Origin: Colwellia demingiae
GTDB taxonomy: Bacteria; Pseudomonadota; Gammaproteobacteria; Enterobacterales; Alteromonadaceae
Assembly: GCF_007954275.1 (NCBI RefSeq)
Contig: NZ_VOLT01000004.1
Coordinates: 62,001 to 126,000 of the forward strand
Direction of reading: 5' to 3'
DNA length: 64,000 nt
Positions 1 through 9,589 of the stretch are shown here, piece by piece. A program made the position numbers and the translations under genes. Under the pieces are notes generated by a model that had not been told where the DNA came from, ran no database searches, and was given only the letters and a program-made list of their open reading frames with translations. The first letter of the stretch is position 1. Every line of letters starts with the position of its first letter.

Positions 1-2
1 AT

Positions 3-2285
3 GCTACTGTAGGATTAAATGGAGATTCACAGCAAGTACGTACTAACTCTCAGGGACTATTCAATTTTACAGATGTTCATAAAGGGGTTTTTGAACTTCA
101 CATCAGTGCTAAAAACTACGGTCATAGTAATCAACACGTTACAATGAAAGAAGAAGATATTACTGACTTAAGTGTAGTATTGCCTAGATCGGTAATGGAG
201 GTCATTGATGTACATGCAACGCCACTACATACTTCGTCAATCGAGTCCGCATTGCCTATTAATGTGCTCAGTGAAGATGAGCTGAAAATGAAACAAGCAG
301 CAACGTTAGGTGAAACCTTAAAAAATGAAGTTGGGGTTCATTCTAGTTATTATGGTCCGGTTGCCAGCACTCCAATAATTAGGGGGTTGGATGGCCCTAG
401 AGTACTTATTACACAAAACGGCTTAGACGTTGGTGATGCATCACGTGTCGGGCCTGATCATGTTGTCGCTACAGAAACGAGTACAGCAACCCAAATAGAA
501 GTTTTACGGGGTCCAGCAACACTTTTTTATGGCAGTGGCGCTATTGGCGGTGTAGTTAACGTGGTCGATGAACGTGTGCCAACAAGTAGTGATGATCAAG
601 TCGATTACTTGTTACAGTATAACGATGTATCTAATGAGCAGCAGGCCTCAGTTAATATCCAAACGGGTACCGATAATATTGCTTTTCATGTAGATGCCTT
701 TTGGCGAGACTCTAAAGACTACAAACTGGCAGGTGAAGCCGACATACATGAAGAAGAACACGAAGATCATGGGGAAACTCGCCTAGTAAATAGCTCGAGT
801 ACTGCCAGTGGCGCAACACTGGGTTCAAGTTACTTGTTTGAAGATGGCTTTATTGGTTTTTCTTATGGCTTTATGGACAGGGAATACGGTATTCCTGGAC
901 ATAGCCATGAAGAAGAACATGCCGATGAACATTCAGCTGAGGAGCATGATGAAGAAGAAGGTGTTTATGCGAAAATGAAGCAAGATAGGTGGCAGGTTCT
1001 CGGGGAGTATAATTTTGAGCAACAATTTATTAGCAAGGTAGCGACAAAATTTGCTTATAGTGATTATCAACACCAAGAGATTGAGTCAGGCTTAGTTGGT
1101 ACAACTTTTACTAATAAAAGTACTGAAGCTCGTATTGATCTATTTCACCAGAATACCGCTGGATGGCAAGGTGCATGGACAGTTCATTATAAATCATCGG
1201 ATTTTAAAGCATTGGGTGAAGAAGCTTTTTCTCCACCAGCTAAATCAGAAATGTTTGCTGTTGCTTGGCTAGAAGAGAAACATTTTGGTCCGGTGTTATT
1301 GCAATTAGGTGCTAGGGTAGAGCAAGTTAATATAGACGCAGATGATAGCCTAATTGGTTTTGAAGATTCTCACCAAGATCAGCATGAATCACACAATGAA
1401 CATCATGAAACATTAGTCTCATTCGATCAGCAGTCATTTACGCCAATCAGTGCTTCAGTAGGCTTAGTGTGGAATTACCAACCAGGTTATAATTTAGGAT
1501 TCTCAACGGCATTATCACAACGTGCAGCCTCTTCTGGGGAGTTGTTTTCTTTCGGCCCACATATAGGTACAAATACTTTTGAAGTAGGCGCTATGTTTGA
1601 TGTTCATCAAGAAGGTGACGAACTGCATGTAGAGCTAGCTGAGCAAGCACCTAGTGTTGAAACATCACTTAATTTTGACGTAACGTTACGGAAATTTAAC
1701 GGAGACTTTGGTTACGTCATTAGTGCTTTTTATAATCGAATTGATGATTATTATTATCAACAAGATACAGGCCTATTTTTTGTAGAGAATCATGCCCATG
1801 CTGGTGAGCATGAAGATGAATCAGGTCTACCAATTTTAGTGTACCAACAAGATGATGTTGAAATGTACGGTGCTGAAGCTGAGTTTATTTATCAAGTATC
1901 ATCGTCATTTAAAACAAGCTTAATCGCTGATTATATTCGAGCACGCTTAGTCAATGAAGATGAAAATGATAATTTACCGCGGATCCCACCTATGCGGATT
2001 GGCGCTATTTTCAACTATCAAGCCGATAAGTTTGATAGTGAATTAAGCGTGAGCCATTACTTCGAACAGGATGATGTAGCGGAGCTAGAGACAAACACCG
2101 ATAGTTATACCATGGTTGATGCAAACTTTAATTATTACATTGATGGTGTCGGTGATGATTTAACCGTGTATTTAAAAGGACAAAACTTAACAGATGAACA
2201 TGCTCGAGTGCATTCATCATTTCTAAAAGAAGTTGCGCCATTGCCTGGACGTAATTTCAGCATTGGTATTCGAGGAAGTTTTTAA
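3..2285 (+). CDS. TonB-dependent receptor, histidine-rich (probable metal receptor), 5' truncated by window
   Basis: Outer-membrane TonB-dependent receptor, probably for a metal or metal complex. The frame stays open to the window edge, so the start lies outside. The first ~45 visible residues look like a CarboxypepD_reg-like domain (LFNFTDVHKGVFEL), followed by a plug with PIIRGLDGPRVLI and LRGPATLFYGSGAIGGVVNV. The beta-barrel runs to a C-terminal aromatic end (GIRGSF). Several extracellular-type loops are packed with His, Glu and Asp (HEEEHEDHGE, HSHEEEHADEHSAEEHDEEE, HQDQHESHNEHHE, HAHAGEHEDE). Such loops are typical of ZnuD-like zinc receptors; zinc as substrate is inference. The first ATG at 144 is internal, not a true start. 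Confidence 0.9.
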   Translation, partial: ATVGLNGDSQQVRTNSQGLFNFTDVHKGVFELHISAKNYGHSNQHVTMKEEDITDLSVVLPRSVMEVIDVHATPLHTSSIESALPINVLSEDELKMKQAATLGETLKNEVGVHSSYYGPVASTPIIRGLDGPRVLITQNGLDVGDASRVGPDHVVATETSTATQIEVLRGPATLFYGSGAIGGVVNVVDERVPTSSDDQVDYLLQYNDVSNEQQASVNIQTGTDNIAFHVDAFWRDSKDYKLAGEADIHEEEHEDHGETRLVNSSSTASGATLGSSYLFEDGFIGFSYGFMDREYGIPGHSHEEEHADEHSAEEHDEEEGVYAKMKQDRWQVLGEYNFEQQFISKVATKFAYSDYQHQEIESGLVGTTFTNKSTEARIDLFHQNTAGWQGAWTVHYKSSDFKALGEEAFSPPAKSEMFAVAWLEEKHFGPVLLQLGARVEQVNIDADDSLIGFEDSHQDQHESHNEHHETLVSFDQQSFTPISASVGLVWNYQPGYNLGFSTALSQRAASSGELFSFGPHIGTNTFEVGAMFDVHQEGDELHVELAEQAPSVETSLNFDVTLRKFNGDFGYVISAFYNRIDDYYYQQDTGLFFVENHAHAGEHEDESGLPILVYQQDDVEMYGAEAEFIYQVSSSFKTSLIADYIRARLVNEDENDNLPRIPPMRIGAIFNYQADKFDSELSVSHYFEQDDVAELETNTDSYTMVDANFNYYIDGVGDDLTVYLKGQNLTDEHARVHSSFLKEVAPLPGRNFSIGIRGSF

Positions 2286-2321
2286 ATAATTAATTGATAT
2301 TTATTGGCCAAAGTTAGTGTA

Positions 2322-2357
2322 AAAAAAAAGGTTATAACAATGTTATAGCCTTTTTTT
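2322..2357. terminator. bidirectional intrinsic terminator
   Basis: The stem GGTTATAAC / GTTATAGCC (one G-T pair) has a 3-nt loop. It is flanked by a run of A on the left and seven T on the right. It lies between the convergent TonB-receptor and cvfB-like genes, so it can terminate both. Confidence 0.85.
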
Positions 2358-2383
2358 ATCTGAACGGTATTAAGTTAGTTTAT

Positions 2384-3238
2384 TTAAACTAACTTAATAC
2401 CTTCTTTAACAATGGCGATTTTTCCATTTTTTAGTAAATTCCCCACCGTCGCTTTAAAAGTTTTTTTACTCACTCCTAAAGTCCTTTGAATTAATTCGGG
2501 GGCACTTTTATCATTTAATGGCGTTATACCACCTCTATCGGCAATATGTGCTAATAACTTTTCAGAAAAATCATTAACTTTATTTTTACTACCACGTGTT
2601 AAAAGAAGATCTAAACGACCATCTTCACGCACTTGTTTAATATAGCCAGGAATTTTTTTGCCAACTCTAAGATGTTGAAAAATCTCATTGTCATAAAGTA
2701 AGCCCCAATGCAGGTCATTAACAATAGCCTTGTAACCCAAATCAGTTTTTCCACCAATAATTAAGTTTACCTTATCGCCTTGTTGGTATTCTGCGGGCCA
2801 GATATCAAGAAATTTATCTATCTTACTTGAAGCGGCAATACGATTAGTAAGTTGATCAAGAAAAACTCTAACTAGATAGTACTTACCCACTTCCATTTCG
2901 GAGTGCTGTTGAGTGAAAGGTACTAATAAATCTTTAGGTAATCCCCAATCAAGGAAGGCACCAATTTTATTTACCTGTACAACTTTTAAAGAGACAAATT
3001 CACCTACTTGGGCTAAAGGCGTAGTTGTTGTAGCTATAAGCCTTTCAGCAGAATCAAGGTAAAGGAATACCTTGATTTTTTCACCAACTTGACAAGCCTC
3101 TGGCAGGTCGCGTTTAGGTAATAGAATCTCACCTAAGTCCCCACCATCTAGGTATGCGCCTTTGTCCAACATGGCAACAATGTTGAGCAGGTTGAATTTA
3201 CCAAGGGTTGCTGGTGTTGTATTTTGAGAATCTGTCAT
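2384..3238 (-). CDS. CvfB-family S1-like RNA-binding protein
   Basis: Predicted cytoplasmic RNA-binding protein of the CvfB/YitL family (284 aa, usual length). Tandem S1-like OB folds are visible: residues ~10-75 (VAMLDKGAYLDGGDLGEILLP), ~80-140 (VVQVNKIGAFLDWGLPKDLLVP) and a third near 150-215. A winged-helix-like C-terminus follows (ISxLxRxxGVSKKTFKATVGNLLKNG type). Family members affect virulence gene expression in Staphylococcus; the role in gammaproteobacteria is not defined. It is a single gene, convergent with the receptor gene on its left. The ATG at 3238 is the only sensible start. Confidence 0.85.
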   Translation of the reverse strand: MTDSQNTTPATLGKFNLLNIVAMLDKGAYLDGGDLGEILLPKRDLPEACQVGEKIKVFLYLDSAERLIATTTTPLAQVGEFVSLKVVQVNKIGAFLDWGLPKDLLVPFTQQHSEMEVGKYYLVRVFLDQLTNRIAASSKIDKFLDIWPAEYQQGDKVNLIIGGKTDLGYKAIVNDLHWGLLYDNEIFQHLRVGKKIPGYIKQVREDGRLDLLLTRGSKNKVNDFSEKLLAHIADRGGITPLNDKSAPELIQRTLGVSKKTFKATVGNLLKNGKIAIVKEGIKLV

Positions 3239-3658
3239 GGAAAAAGCCGTGGAGAAATTTTTCTCATTATAACGTATTCAAAAAGTTATACCCACTGATT
3301 TCAATTCGATATCACTTACTAATATGTGGCGATTTTAACAATGTTAATGAGAAACAGCTCAAGAAGTAGTTAAAAAGACTAATAATAAAAATTATAATTG
3401 TCACCAATCGCTTGTTTATAAAAATGAAGCAACAAAAATTAACTTTCAACTAATTGTAAAATATAGTTTTTATGTTTTTAATAGTACTGGAATATCTTTT
3501 TACTTTTTTTTGGCGTGCATCTTGTAATACTGAGTTACATCTTTGTTAATACATGTAATCAAGAATTGGTTATTCTAGCGCTATTAAAATAAAGATAAGT
3601 TTGCGATCAATAAAGCAAATATAAAATATAAAACTTTTAAAGAAATAAGGGATTAAAA
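3239..3658. other. 420-bp divergent intergenic region
   Basis: AT-rich spacer between the divergent cvfB-like gene and the RND efflux pair. It must carry both promoters. A short inverted repeat TGTAA-N7-TTACA near 3528-3544 could be a regulator site, but it is too short to call. No ORF or RNA gene is seen. Confidence 0.5.
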
Positions 3659-4891
3659 GTGGCCACTAAAAAACAAATTATTATACCTATCGTCATCTTA
3701 GCTGCAGGCATAGCTGCCATGGCTGTTTTTTCTAGTATGAAAAAACCGCCAGAAGAGAAAGCGGAAGTTGACAATACACCGATCGTTGCTGTGAGCGAAA
3801 TTACGGTCGCACCAATGACATTAGAGGTGAGTTCATACGGTATTGCTAAACCAAAATATGAAACTGAATTGATTGCTCAAGTTAACGGTGAAATCGTTGA
3901 GCTGAGTGATACTTTCCTTCGTGGTGGTTTTGTTAAAAAGAATCAGTTGTTAGCTCGTATTGACCCGAACGATTATCAAGCGGCTTTAATTGATGCACAA
4001 GCTTCTATGGCAACAGCCAGAGCTGCACTTGAAAAGGAAGTTGCTCAAGGTAAAGTTGCAGAGCGTGAATGGAAGCAAATAACAGATACGTCTCCAACGG
4101 AGCTGAGTTTACGTAAGCCACAACTTGCTCAGGAACTTGCGCGTGTTAAAGCGGCTCAAGCCTCAGTGTTGCGTGCTGAACGTAACTTAGAGCGCACTGA
4201 AATTAGAGCGCCTTATGATGCCATGATCAATAGTCGTAATATTGGTTTAGGATCTTATGTTGGTGTAGGCACTAAAATTGGTCATGTATTGGGTACAGCA
4301 ACGGCAGAAATTCGTTTACCAGTTGCAGATAATCAATTAGCATTTTTAGTTAAAACGGAGTCCACTAAACAAGGCGTTAATGCACCAGTTAAACTCATTG
4401 GTACTTATGCAGGACAAGATATCGAATGGCAAGCAATTATAACGCGCAGTGAAGGTGTTATTGATAGTAAAAGCCGAATGAGTTACTTAGTCGCTGAAAT
4501 TAATGACCCGTACCTATTAAATAGTTCAAGTGATAGCAGCGATGTACCGCTACGTTTTGGTAGTTATGTCAATGCTAAAATTATGGGTTATGACATCAGT
4601 CAAGCAACCTTAGTGCCTCGCTATTTAGTGGTAAAAAATAAAGTCGCTATCTTAGATAGTGAATCAAAATTACATTATGCTGTCATTGACATTGTTCGCC
4701 AGCAAGGCAGCAATGTTGTTGTCGCTAACGGTTTGCAAGATGGTGACCAACTCATTGTCTCCGCACTCGATTATCCTGTAGATGGCATGAAATTAGCCTT
4801 AGCAAATGATGAAAGCAAGCTGGAAGAAAAAGATGTAGAAACTGAGCAAGGTGACTCTCAAATGGCAAGTAATAAAAAGTCAGGAGAGTAA
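3659..4891 (+). CDS. RND efflux periplasmic adaptor (membrane fusion protein)
   Basis: The periplasmic adaptor subunit of a tripartite RND exporter links the inner-membrane pump to an outer-membrane channel. It is 410 aa. An N-terminal membrane anchor (residues ~7-24, IIIPIVILAAGIAAMAVF) is followed by a biotinyl-lipoyl half motif (YETELIAQVNGEIVEL), an alpha-helical hairpin (~100-175), the second half (TEIRAPYDAMINSRNIGLGSYV) and beta-barrel domains. It starts with GTG at 3659 behind an AAGGG Shine-Dalgarno. The pump gene follows after 2 nt, so the two form one transcript. No outer-membrane partner is adjacent. The substrate is unknown. Confidence 0.92.
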   Translation: MATKKQIIIPIVILAAGIAAMAVFSSMKKPPEEKAEVDNTPIVAVSEITVAPMTLEVSSYGIAKPKYETELIAQVNGEIVELSDTFLRGGFVKKNQLLARIDPNDYQAALIDAQASMATARAALEKEVAQGKVAEREWKQITDTSPTELSLRKPQLAQELARVKAAQASVLRAERNLERTEIRAPYDAMINSRNIGLGSYVGVGTKIGHVLGTATAEIRLPVADNQLAFLVKTESTKQGVNAPVKLIGTYAGQDIEWQAIITRSEGVIDSKSRMSYLVAEINDPYLLNSSSDSSDVPLRFGSYVNAKIMGYDISQATLVPRYLVVKNKVAILDSESKLHYAVIDIVRQQGSNVVVANGLQDGDQLIVSALDYPVDGMKLALANDESKLEEKDVETEQGDSQMASNKKSGE

Positions 4892-4893
4892 TA

Positions 4894-7800
4894 ATGAGTT
4901 CTAATAACCTGATAACTAATGAAAAAAATGACAGTGATAACTTAAATCGACCTCATGATGATATCGATACAAATAAGGGCATTATTGCTTGGTTTGCCCG
5001 TAATACTATCGCTGCCAACTTACTTATGGTTTTTATCTTAATTGGTGGTGGTTTAACGGCACTAACAATTAATAAACAAATGTTTCCCCAGCTAGAGTTT
5101 AACTGGATTTCATATGCCGCACCATATCCGGGGGCCGCACCACAAGAGGTTGAAGAAGGTATTACTATTAAGATCGAAGAGGCACTTAAATCAGTGCAAG
5201 GTCTTAAACGGGTAATAACCTATTCTAATCGAAATTATTCCAACGGCTGGTTTGAAGTTGAGCTTGATTATGATCCCCAAGTTGTACTGGAGGAAGTAAA
5301 GTCAGCCATTGACGCGATTCCAAGTTTTCCAGAAGGCATGGAACGCATTAAAGTTGAACGAGAGAAGTTTCGTCAAGAGGTAATGTATATTTCACTTTAT
5401 GGTGATTTAACTAATGGTGAATTGAAAGAACTCGGCCGTAAAATCCATAATGAAATACAGCAACTACCTGGGATCAGTATTTCTGAGTTATATAGCGGCT
5501 TAGCTTATGAAATATCAGTGGAAGTGAGTAAAGACAAATTACGTGAATACGGCTTAAGTTTCAGAGATGTCGCTAACTCAGTACGTAGTTTTTCTCGCAA
5601 TATGTCAGCGGGACAGATACGTGCTGCCAATGGGTATATTAACTTACGGGTAGAAAACCAAGCCTACCGTGGCCATGAGTTTGAACAACTCCCTGTTGTT
5701 ACTTTAGAGGATGGCACCAAAGTCATGTTAGGTGATGTTGCTACCATCAATGATGGTTTCCAGGAGGGACTGCAGTACTCTAAGTTTAATGGCGAAAATT
5801 CTATCACTATTTTTATCGGCGCTTCAGAGAATCAAAGTATTACTAAGATCGCTGATATTATGAATAAATATGTTGATGATAAATCGTTGGTTTTACCTCA
5901 AGGCGTGCAGTTGGAAACCTGGGTTGATATGACCTATTACCTCAATGGCCGTTTGAATATGATGCTAGACAACATGAAAAGTGGTGCGATATTAGTTTTT
6001 TTGATGTTGGCTCTATTTTTACGGGTGCGTTTAGCTTTCTGGGTAATGATGGGCTTACCAGTATGTTTCTTAGGCACTTTATTATTTATGCCAATGGAGT
6101 TTATTGGTGTCACCATCAATGTTATTAGCTTATTTGCCTTTATATTGGTCTTGGGTATTGTCGTTGATGATGCCATCGTTATGGGGGAAAGCGCCCATGA
6201 TGAAATAGAAGAGCACGGTCATACTACTGACAATGTTATTCGTGGTGTTAAGCGTGTTGCTATGCCAGCCACTTTTGGTGTATTAACCACGATTGCTGTG
6301 TTTTTACCCTTCCTTTTTGGTGAAGGTCCATCATCTGCCTTCGGGAAAGCCATTGGTGGGGTAGTGGTTTTATGTCTAATATTCTCACTAATCGAATCTA
6401 AACTTATTTTACCAGCGCATTTGGTTAAAATGAAGGTGAAAAAATTTAATCCAAAAAACCCTTTGGATAGACTTCGTGCATGGATTGATACTAAGTTAAA
6501 AAACTTTATCGAGAATGTGTATCGTCCATCTTTAATTATGTTTATCGAATATCGATATGCAGTGCTGATGTTTTTTATTAGCTTGATGTTGTTGAGTGCC
6601 GGTTTATTTGGTGGTGGTTTAGTACGATATGTTGGTCAACCTAAAATCCCTCATGATTTTCCTCGCATCAGTGTGGAAATGAACGTAGATGCTTCGGAAA
6701 AATCCACACTAAATGCCTTACTAAATATTGAAAGTGTAATTCATAAAATAGATCAGGATATTGAAAAGCAGTATGGCAGTTCAATGATCGAAGATATGCA
6801 AGTCGATTTACGTAGCAGAACTAATGGTCAAGTAATGGTCAAGTTAGTTATTCCAAAAGAAAGAGCTATCAACACTTTTGAACTTGCCGATTTATGGCGT
6901 AATGCTATTCCTAATTACCCAGGTGTTAAGTCGCTAACCATTAGTGATAATCTCTTTGGCGGTGGTGGTCGTGATGATGGTGATATAGCCTTCAGACTGG
7001 AAAGTCAGGATGATGCTCAGTTAATGGCGGCATCACAAGAGCTGAAACTTAAACTTAATTCCCTTAAAGGTGTCGGTGATGTTAATGATTCTCGCCAAAC
7101 CAGTGCTAAAGAAGTGCAGTTCTCATTAAAACCTTTAGCCTATAGCTTAGGTTTAACTTTGGAAGATATTGCTTCGCAAGTTAGTTATAGCTTTTATGGC
7201 TTAGAAGCGCAGCGTATTTTACGTGATAGCGAAGAGGTTAAGGTTATGGTGCGTTATCCGCTTGAGCAACGCAGCAGTATTGGTCATGTTGATGATGTTA
7301 TGATCCAAGCGCCTAATGGTGCAGAATTACCTTTATCTGAGTTAGCTGAAATTAATTTGACCGATGGTATTACTCGTATTCGTCGTGAAAATGGTAATCG
7401 TACTATTAATGTGTGGGCATCTGTTGATGCTGAGCAGGTTGAACCTTTTGAAGTAGCTAAAGATGTTCGTGATAATTTTATGCCGGAATTACTTAGAAAG
7501 TATCCGTTGGTGAAAAGTGAAGTGTCTGGTCGGATTCAGGAAGAAATGGATGGCGCAGCTAAACAGCTCCGTGATCTAATGATTTCGATTATGATTATAT
7601 TTTCACTCTTGGCTATACCGCTAAAGTCATACTCACAAGCACTTATGATCTTAACCGTAATCCCTTTTGGTGTCATTGGTGCTGTATTTGGTCACATGAT
7701 TTTAGGCTTAGATTTAAGTGTTTTATCCATGTTTGGTATTGCGGCTGCATCGGGCGTTGTGGTCAACGACTCCTTAGTAATGGTTGATTTTGTGAACAAG

Positions 7801-8121
7801 GCAAGAAAGCGCGGTGAGGGTTTAAAAGATGCGGTAATACATGCTGGAACAAAGCGTTTTCGCGCCATCATGTTAACCTCAATCACTACTTTTATTGGCC
7901 TAGTACCCATCATCTTCTTTGAAACCAGTGCGCAGGCACAAATAGTGATTCCTATGGCGGTATCGTTATCCTTTGGCGTGCTATTTGCCACAGTGGTAAC
8001 TTTAGTATTGATACCAAGTTTGTATTTAATTATCGAAGACATAAAAAAGGTATTTTCGCGTAACAAAAATAAAAAACTTGTTGAAGGGGCTGTAACCGTG
8101 AAAGAGTTAGCTTCAAATTAA
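4894..8121 (+). CDS. RND efflux transporter, inner-membrane pump
   Basis: This is a 1075-aa proton-driven AcrB/MMPL-type RND pump, the usual length for the family. There are twelve predicted membrane helices: one near the N-terminus (NTIAANLLMVFILIGGG), clusters at ~345-500 and ~880-1050, and two large periplasmic loops between. Family motifs include the porter region PYPGAAPQEVEEGIT and the helix-4 proton-relay region GIVVDDAIVMGE. It is translationally linked to the adaptor gene. The C-terminus is short and charged. Specificity cannot be read from sequence. Confidence 0.95.
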   Translation: MSSNNLITNEKNDSDNLNRPHDDIDTNKGIIAWFARNTIAANLLMVFILIGGGLTALTINKQMFPQLEFNWISYAAPYPGAAPQEVEEGITIKIEEALKSVQGLKRVITYSNRNYSNGWFEVELDYDPQVVLEEVKSAIDAIPSFPEGMERIKVEREKFRQEVMYISLYGDLTNGELKELGRKIHNEIQQLPGISISELYSGLAYEISVEVSKDKLREYGLSFRDVANSVRSFSRNMSAGQIRAANGYINLRVENQAYRGHEFEQLPVVTLEDGTKVMLGDVATINDGFQEGLQYSKFNGENSITIFIGASENQSITKIADIMNKYVDDKSLVLPQGVQLETWVDMTYYLNGRLNMMLDNMKSGAILVFLMLALFLRVRLAFWVMMGLPVCFLGTLLFMPMEFIGVTINVISLFAFILVLGIVVDDAIVMGESAHDEIEEHGHTTDNVIRGVKRVAMPATFGVLTTIAVFLPFLFGEGPSSAFGKAIGGVVVLCLIFSLIESKLILPAHLVKMKVKKFNPKNPLDRLRAWIDTKLKNFIENVYRPSLIMFIEYRYAVLMFFISLMLLSAGLFGGGLVRYVGQPKIPHDFPRISVEMNVDASEKSTLNALLNIESVIHKIDQDIEKQYGSSMIEDMQVDLRSRTNGQVMVKLVIPKERAINTFELADLWRNAIPNYPGVKSLTISDNLFGGGGRDDGDIAFRLESQDDAQLMAASQELKLKLNSLKGVGDVNDSRQTSAKEVQFSLKPLAYSLGLTLEDIASQVSYSFYGLEAQRILRDSEEVKVMVRYPLEQRSSIGHVDDVMIQAPNGAELPLSELAEINLTDGITRIRRENGNRTINVWASVDAEQVEPFEVAKDVRDNFMPELLRKYPLVKSEVSGRIQEEMDGAAKQLRDLMISIMIIFSLLAIPLKSYSQALMILTVIPFGVIGAVFGHMILGLDLSVLSMFGIAAASGVVVNDSLVMVDFVNKARKRGEGLKDAVIHAGTKRFRAIMLTSITTFIGLVPIIFFETSAQAQIVIPMAVSLSFGVLFATVVTLVLIPSLYLIIEDIKKVFSRNKNKKLVEGAVTVKELASN

Positions 8122-8159
8122 CCGATAGTGTTAAGCACTAACGTTAGAATAATAAAAGA

Positions 8160-8187
8160 GGCAATGTTACTAAGCATTGCCTTTTTT
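8160..8187 (+). terminator. intrinsic terminator after RND operon
   Basis: A perfect 7-bp stem GGCAATG / CATTGCC with an 8-nt loop is followed by six T. It lies 38 nt after the pump stop codon. Confidence 0.9.
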
Positions 8188-8224
8188 ATTGTGGTTTAAA
8201 TTGATTCGGTATTTACTGCTTAGT

Positions 8225-8386
8225 AATACCAATTGCATTAATTAAGGTTACAGAATTCAATGTGAATAAATGTTCAAGAACAAGACGCTTGATTGAGCAA
8301 TAGCTGGCTATTACGATTGAAAGCAACGATGTTATTGGATATTAAGGCTATTTGAAAATGATCACTTAGTTAGTGCAATCGGTATA
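8225..8386. repeat. MITE-like element with terminal inverted repeats
   Basis: A 162-bp non-coding element is bounded by imperfect 17-nt inverted repeats: AATACCAATTGCATTAA at 8225 and, as reverse complement at 8370-8386, TATACCGATTGCACTAA. The centre has its own hairpin (AATAGC-TG-GCTATT). There is no ORF. The shape suits a MITE mobilised by an IS transposase in trans. Dispersed copies in related genomes are likely but cannot be checked here. Confidence 0.6.
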
Positions 8387-8400
8387 ATAACCAATTGGCT

Positions 8401-9294
8401 TTATTTGGGTGCTATAAGTTTAATCAAAATAGTATCAGACAAATATGCCTCATCTACATCTTCTAATTTGTTATAACGGATCATCGATCGCAGGCCATCA
8501 ATATAAGCTTGTCCACGTTCAGAGTACTTATCCAACGTTCCTGCTAATTCTAACCCCGTAATAGCCTTATTTTCTTGGCGCAACTTAGCCCTTAAGACAC
8601 GTAGTTTTTTATAAGCACCAGTGATATTAATGTTAAGCATATAACCCTCAACAGAACCTAATGGACTATCAAAACGGGCTAAACCATAATTACCTAACTC
8701 TTTGCGTTGCTGTTTAGGTGTCATACCTGCGCCAGAAAAATCCCACTGACCAAAAAAAGCATTACCTTCTTCGGTAAAGCGTGAGGTAGCCCAACCACTT
8801 TCTTCTGCAGCTTGTGCTAATGCAAGTGACGGCGGCATAATATCGACTTGTTGCAACAATTGTTGGCGTTGTTTATTAGTTATACTTAAGGCTTCATTGT
8901 TAAGTAAACGATATTTCTTAGCTATTTTAAGCAATGCTTCCGATGACAGCGGTGCTGACTTTACAATATCTCGTTCTGCGAGAATATTTTCATTAGACAT
9001 TAAAACTAAAGGTGCCATTAAGCGAAAAAACACCTGTTTCTTTTGTTTGACGGGAATTTTACTTGATGTTTCTTTCCATTGTTCACTAACGCCTTCAAAC
9101 GTTAACCTTGGCACTTCTCTATCGCCATTTTTCCAATCGTTACTGGTGTAATGATGTTTTTTAAATAAGGACATTAAGCCATCTAAAGAGCGAATTTCGA
9201 CTTCGACAAATTGACTTTTTTCGTTATATGCAAAGGTAAGTAGGCTGGTCATACTCGTGAGTACAAGTATCAATGCGACAGATGTTTTAATCAT
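8401..9294 (-). CDS. Bax-like glucosaminidase-domain protein
   Basis: Exported peptidoglycan hydrolase of the Bax/LytG glucosaminidase family, 297 aa. A signal peptide covers residues 1-23 (MIKTSVALILVLTSMTSLLTFA). The glucosaminidase domain is at ~150-275. It holds the catalytic Glu in ALAQAAEESGWATSRF, then NAFFGQWDF and the conserved SPLGSVEGYMLNIN and YSERGQAYIDGLRSMI segments. It is predicted to cleave the glycan between GlcNAc and MurNAc. It is monocistronic, and the stop lies just after the MITE on the left. Confidence 0.85.
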   Translation of the reverse strand: MIKTSVALILVLTSMTSLLTFAYNEKSQFVEVEIRSLDGLMSLFKKHHYTSNDWKNGDREVPRLTFEGVSEQWKETSSKIPVKQKKQVFFRLMAPLVLMSNENILAERDIVKSAPLSSEALLKIAKKYRLLNNEALSITNKQRQQLLQQVDIMPPSLALAQAAEESGWATSRFTEEGNAFFGQWDFSGAGMTPKQQRKELGNYGLARFDSPLGSVEGYMLNINITGAYKKLRVLRAKLRQENKAITGLELAGTLDKYSERGQAYIDGLRSMIRYNKLEDVDEAYLSDTILIKLIAPK

Positions 9295-9589
9295 AGAGCT
9301 ATCCTTAAATGAGAAAACTGAAGTAAATAATATTGTGTCGGTGTAGATTTGGATTGTAGGTAATGCAAATCCTTATGTCAAAACGCAACCCACCGCTTTA
9401 AGTTATATAAAACCAATGGATTGTATCTTCATTTTCGATTTGATTTTTATAGTGAAATGATGAGTTTTACAAAGACGAGTTATTGATATGATGTTTTTTA
9501 ATAGCAATTAATGCTATAAATAATATCCCTTAATACTGCTCATTAGATTCAGTATCCCATGATAGCGAAAGTTGAGCTTTAAATACCTG
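9295..9589. other. divergent intergenic region, no gene seen
   Basis: AT-rich spacer between the minus-strand bax-like gene and the plus-strand histidine kinase. It should hold both promoters. No convincing operator, RNA or ORF is seen. Confidence 0.4.
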
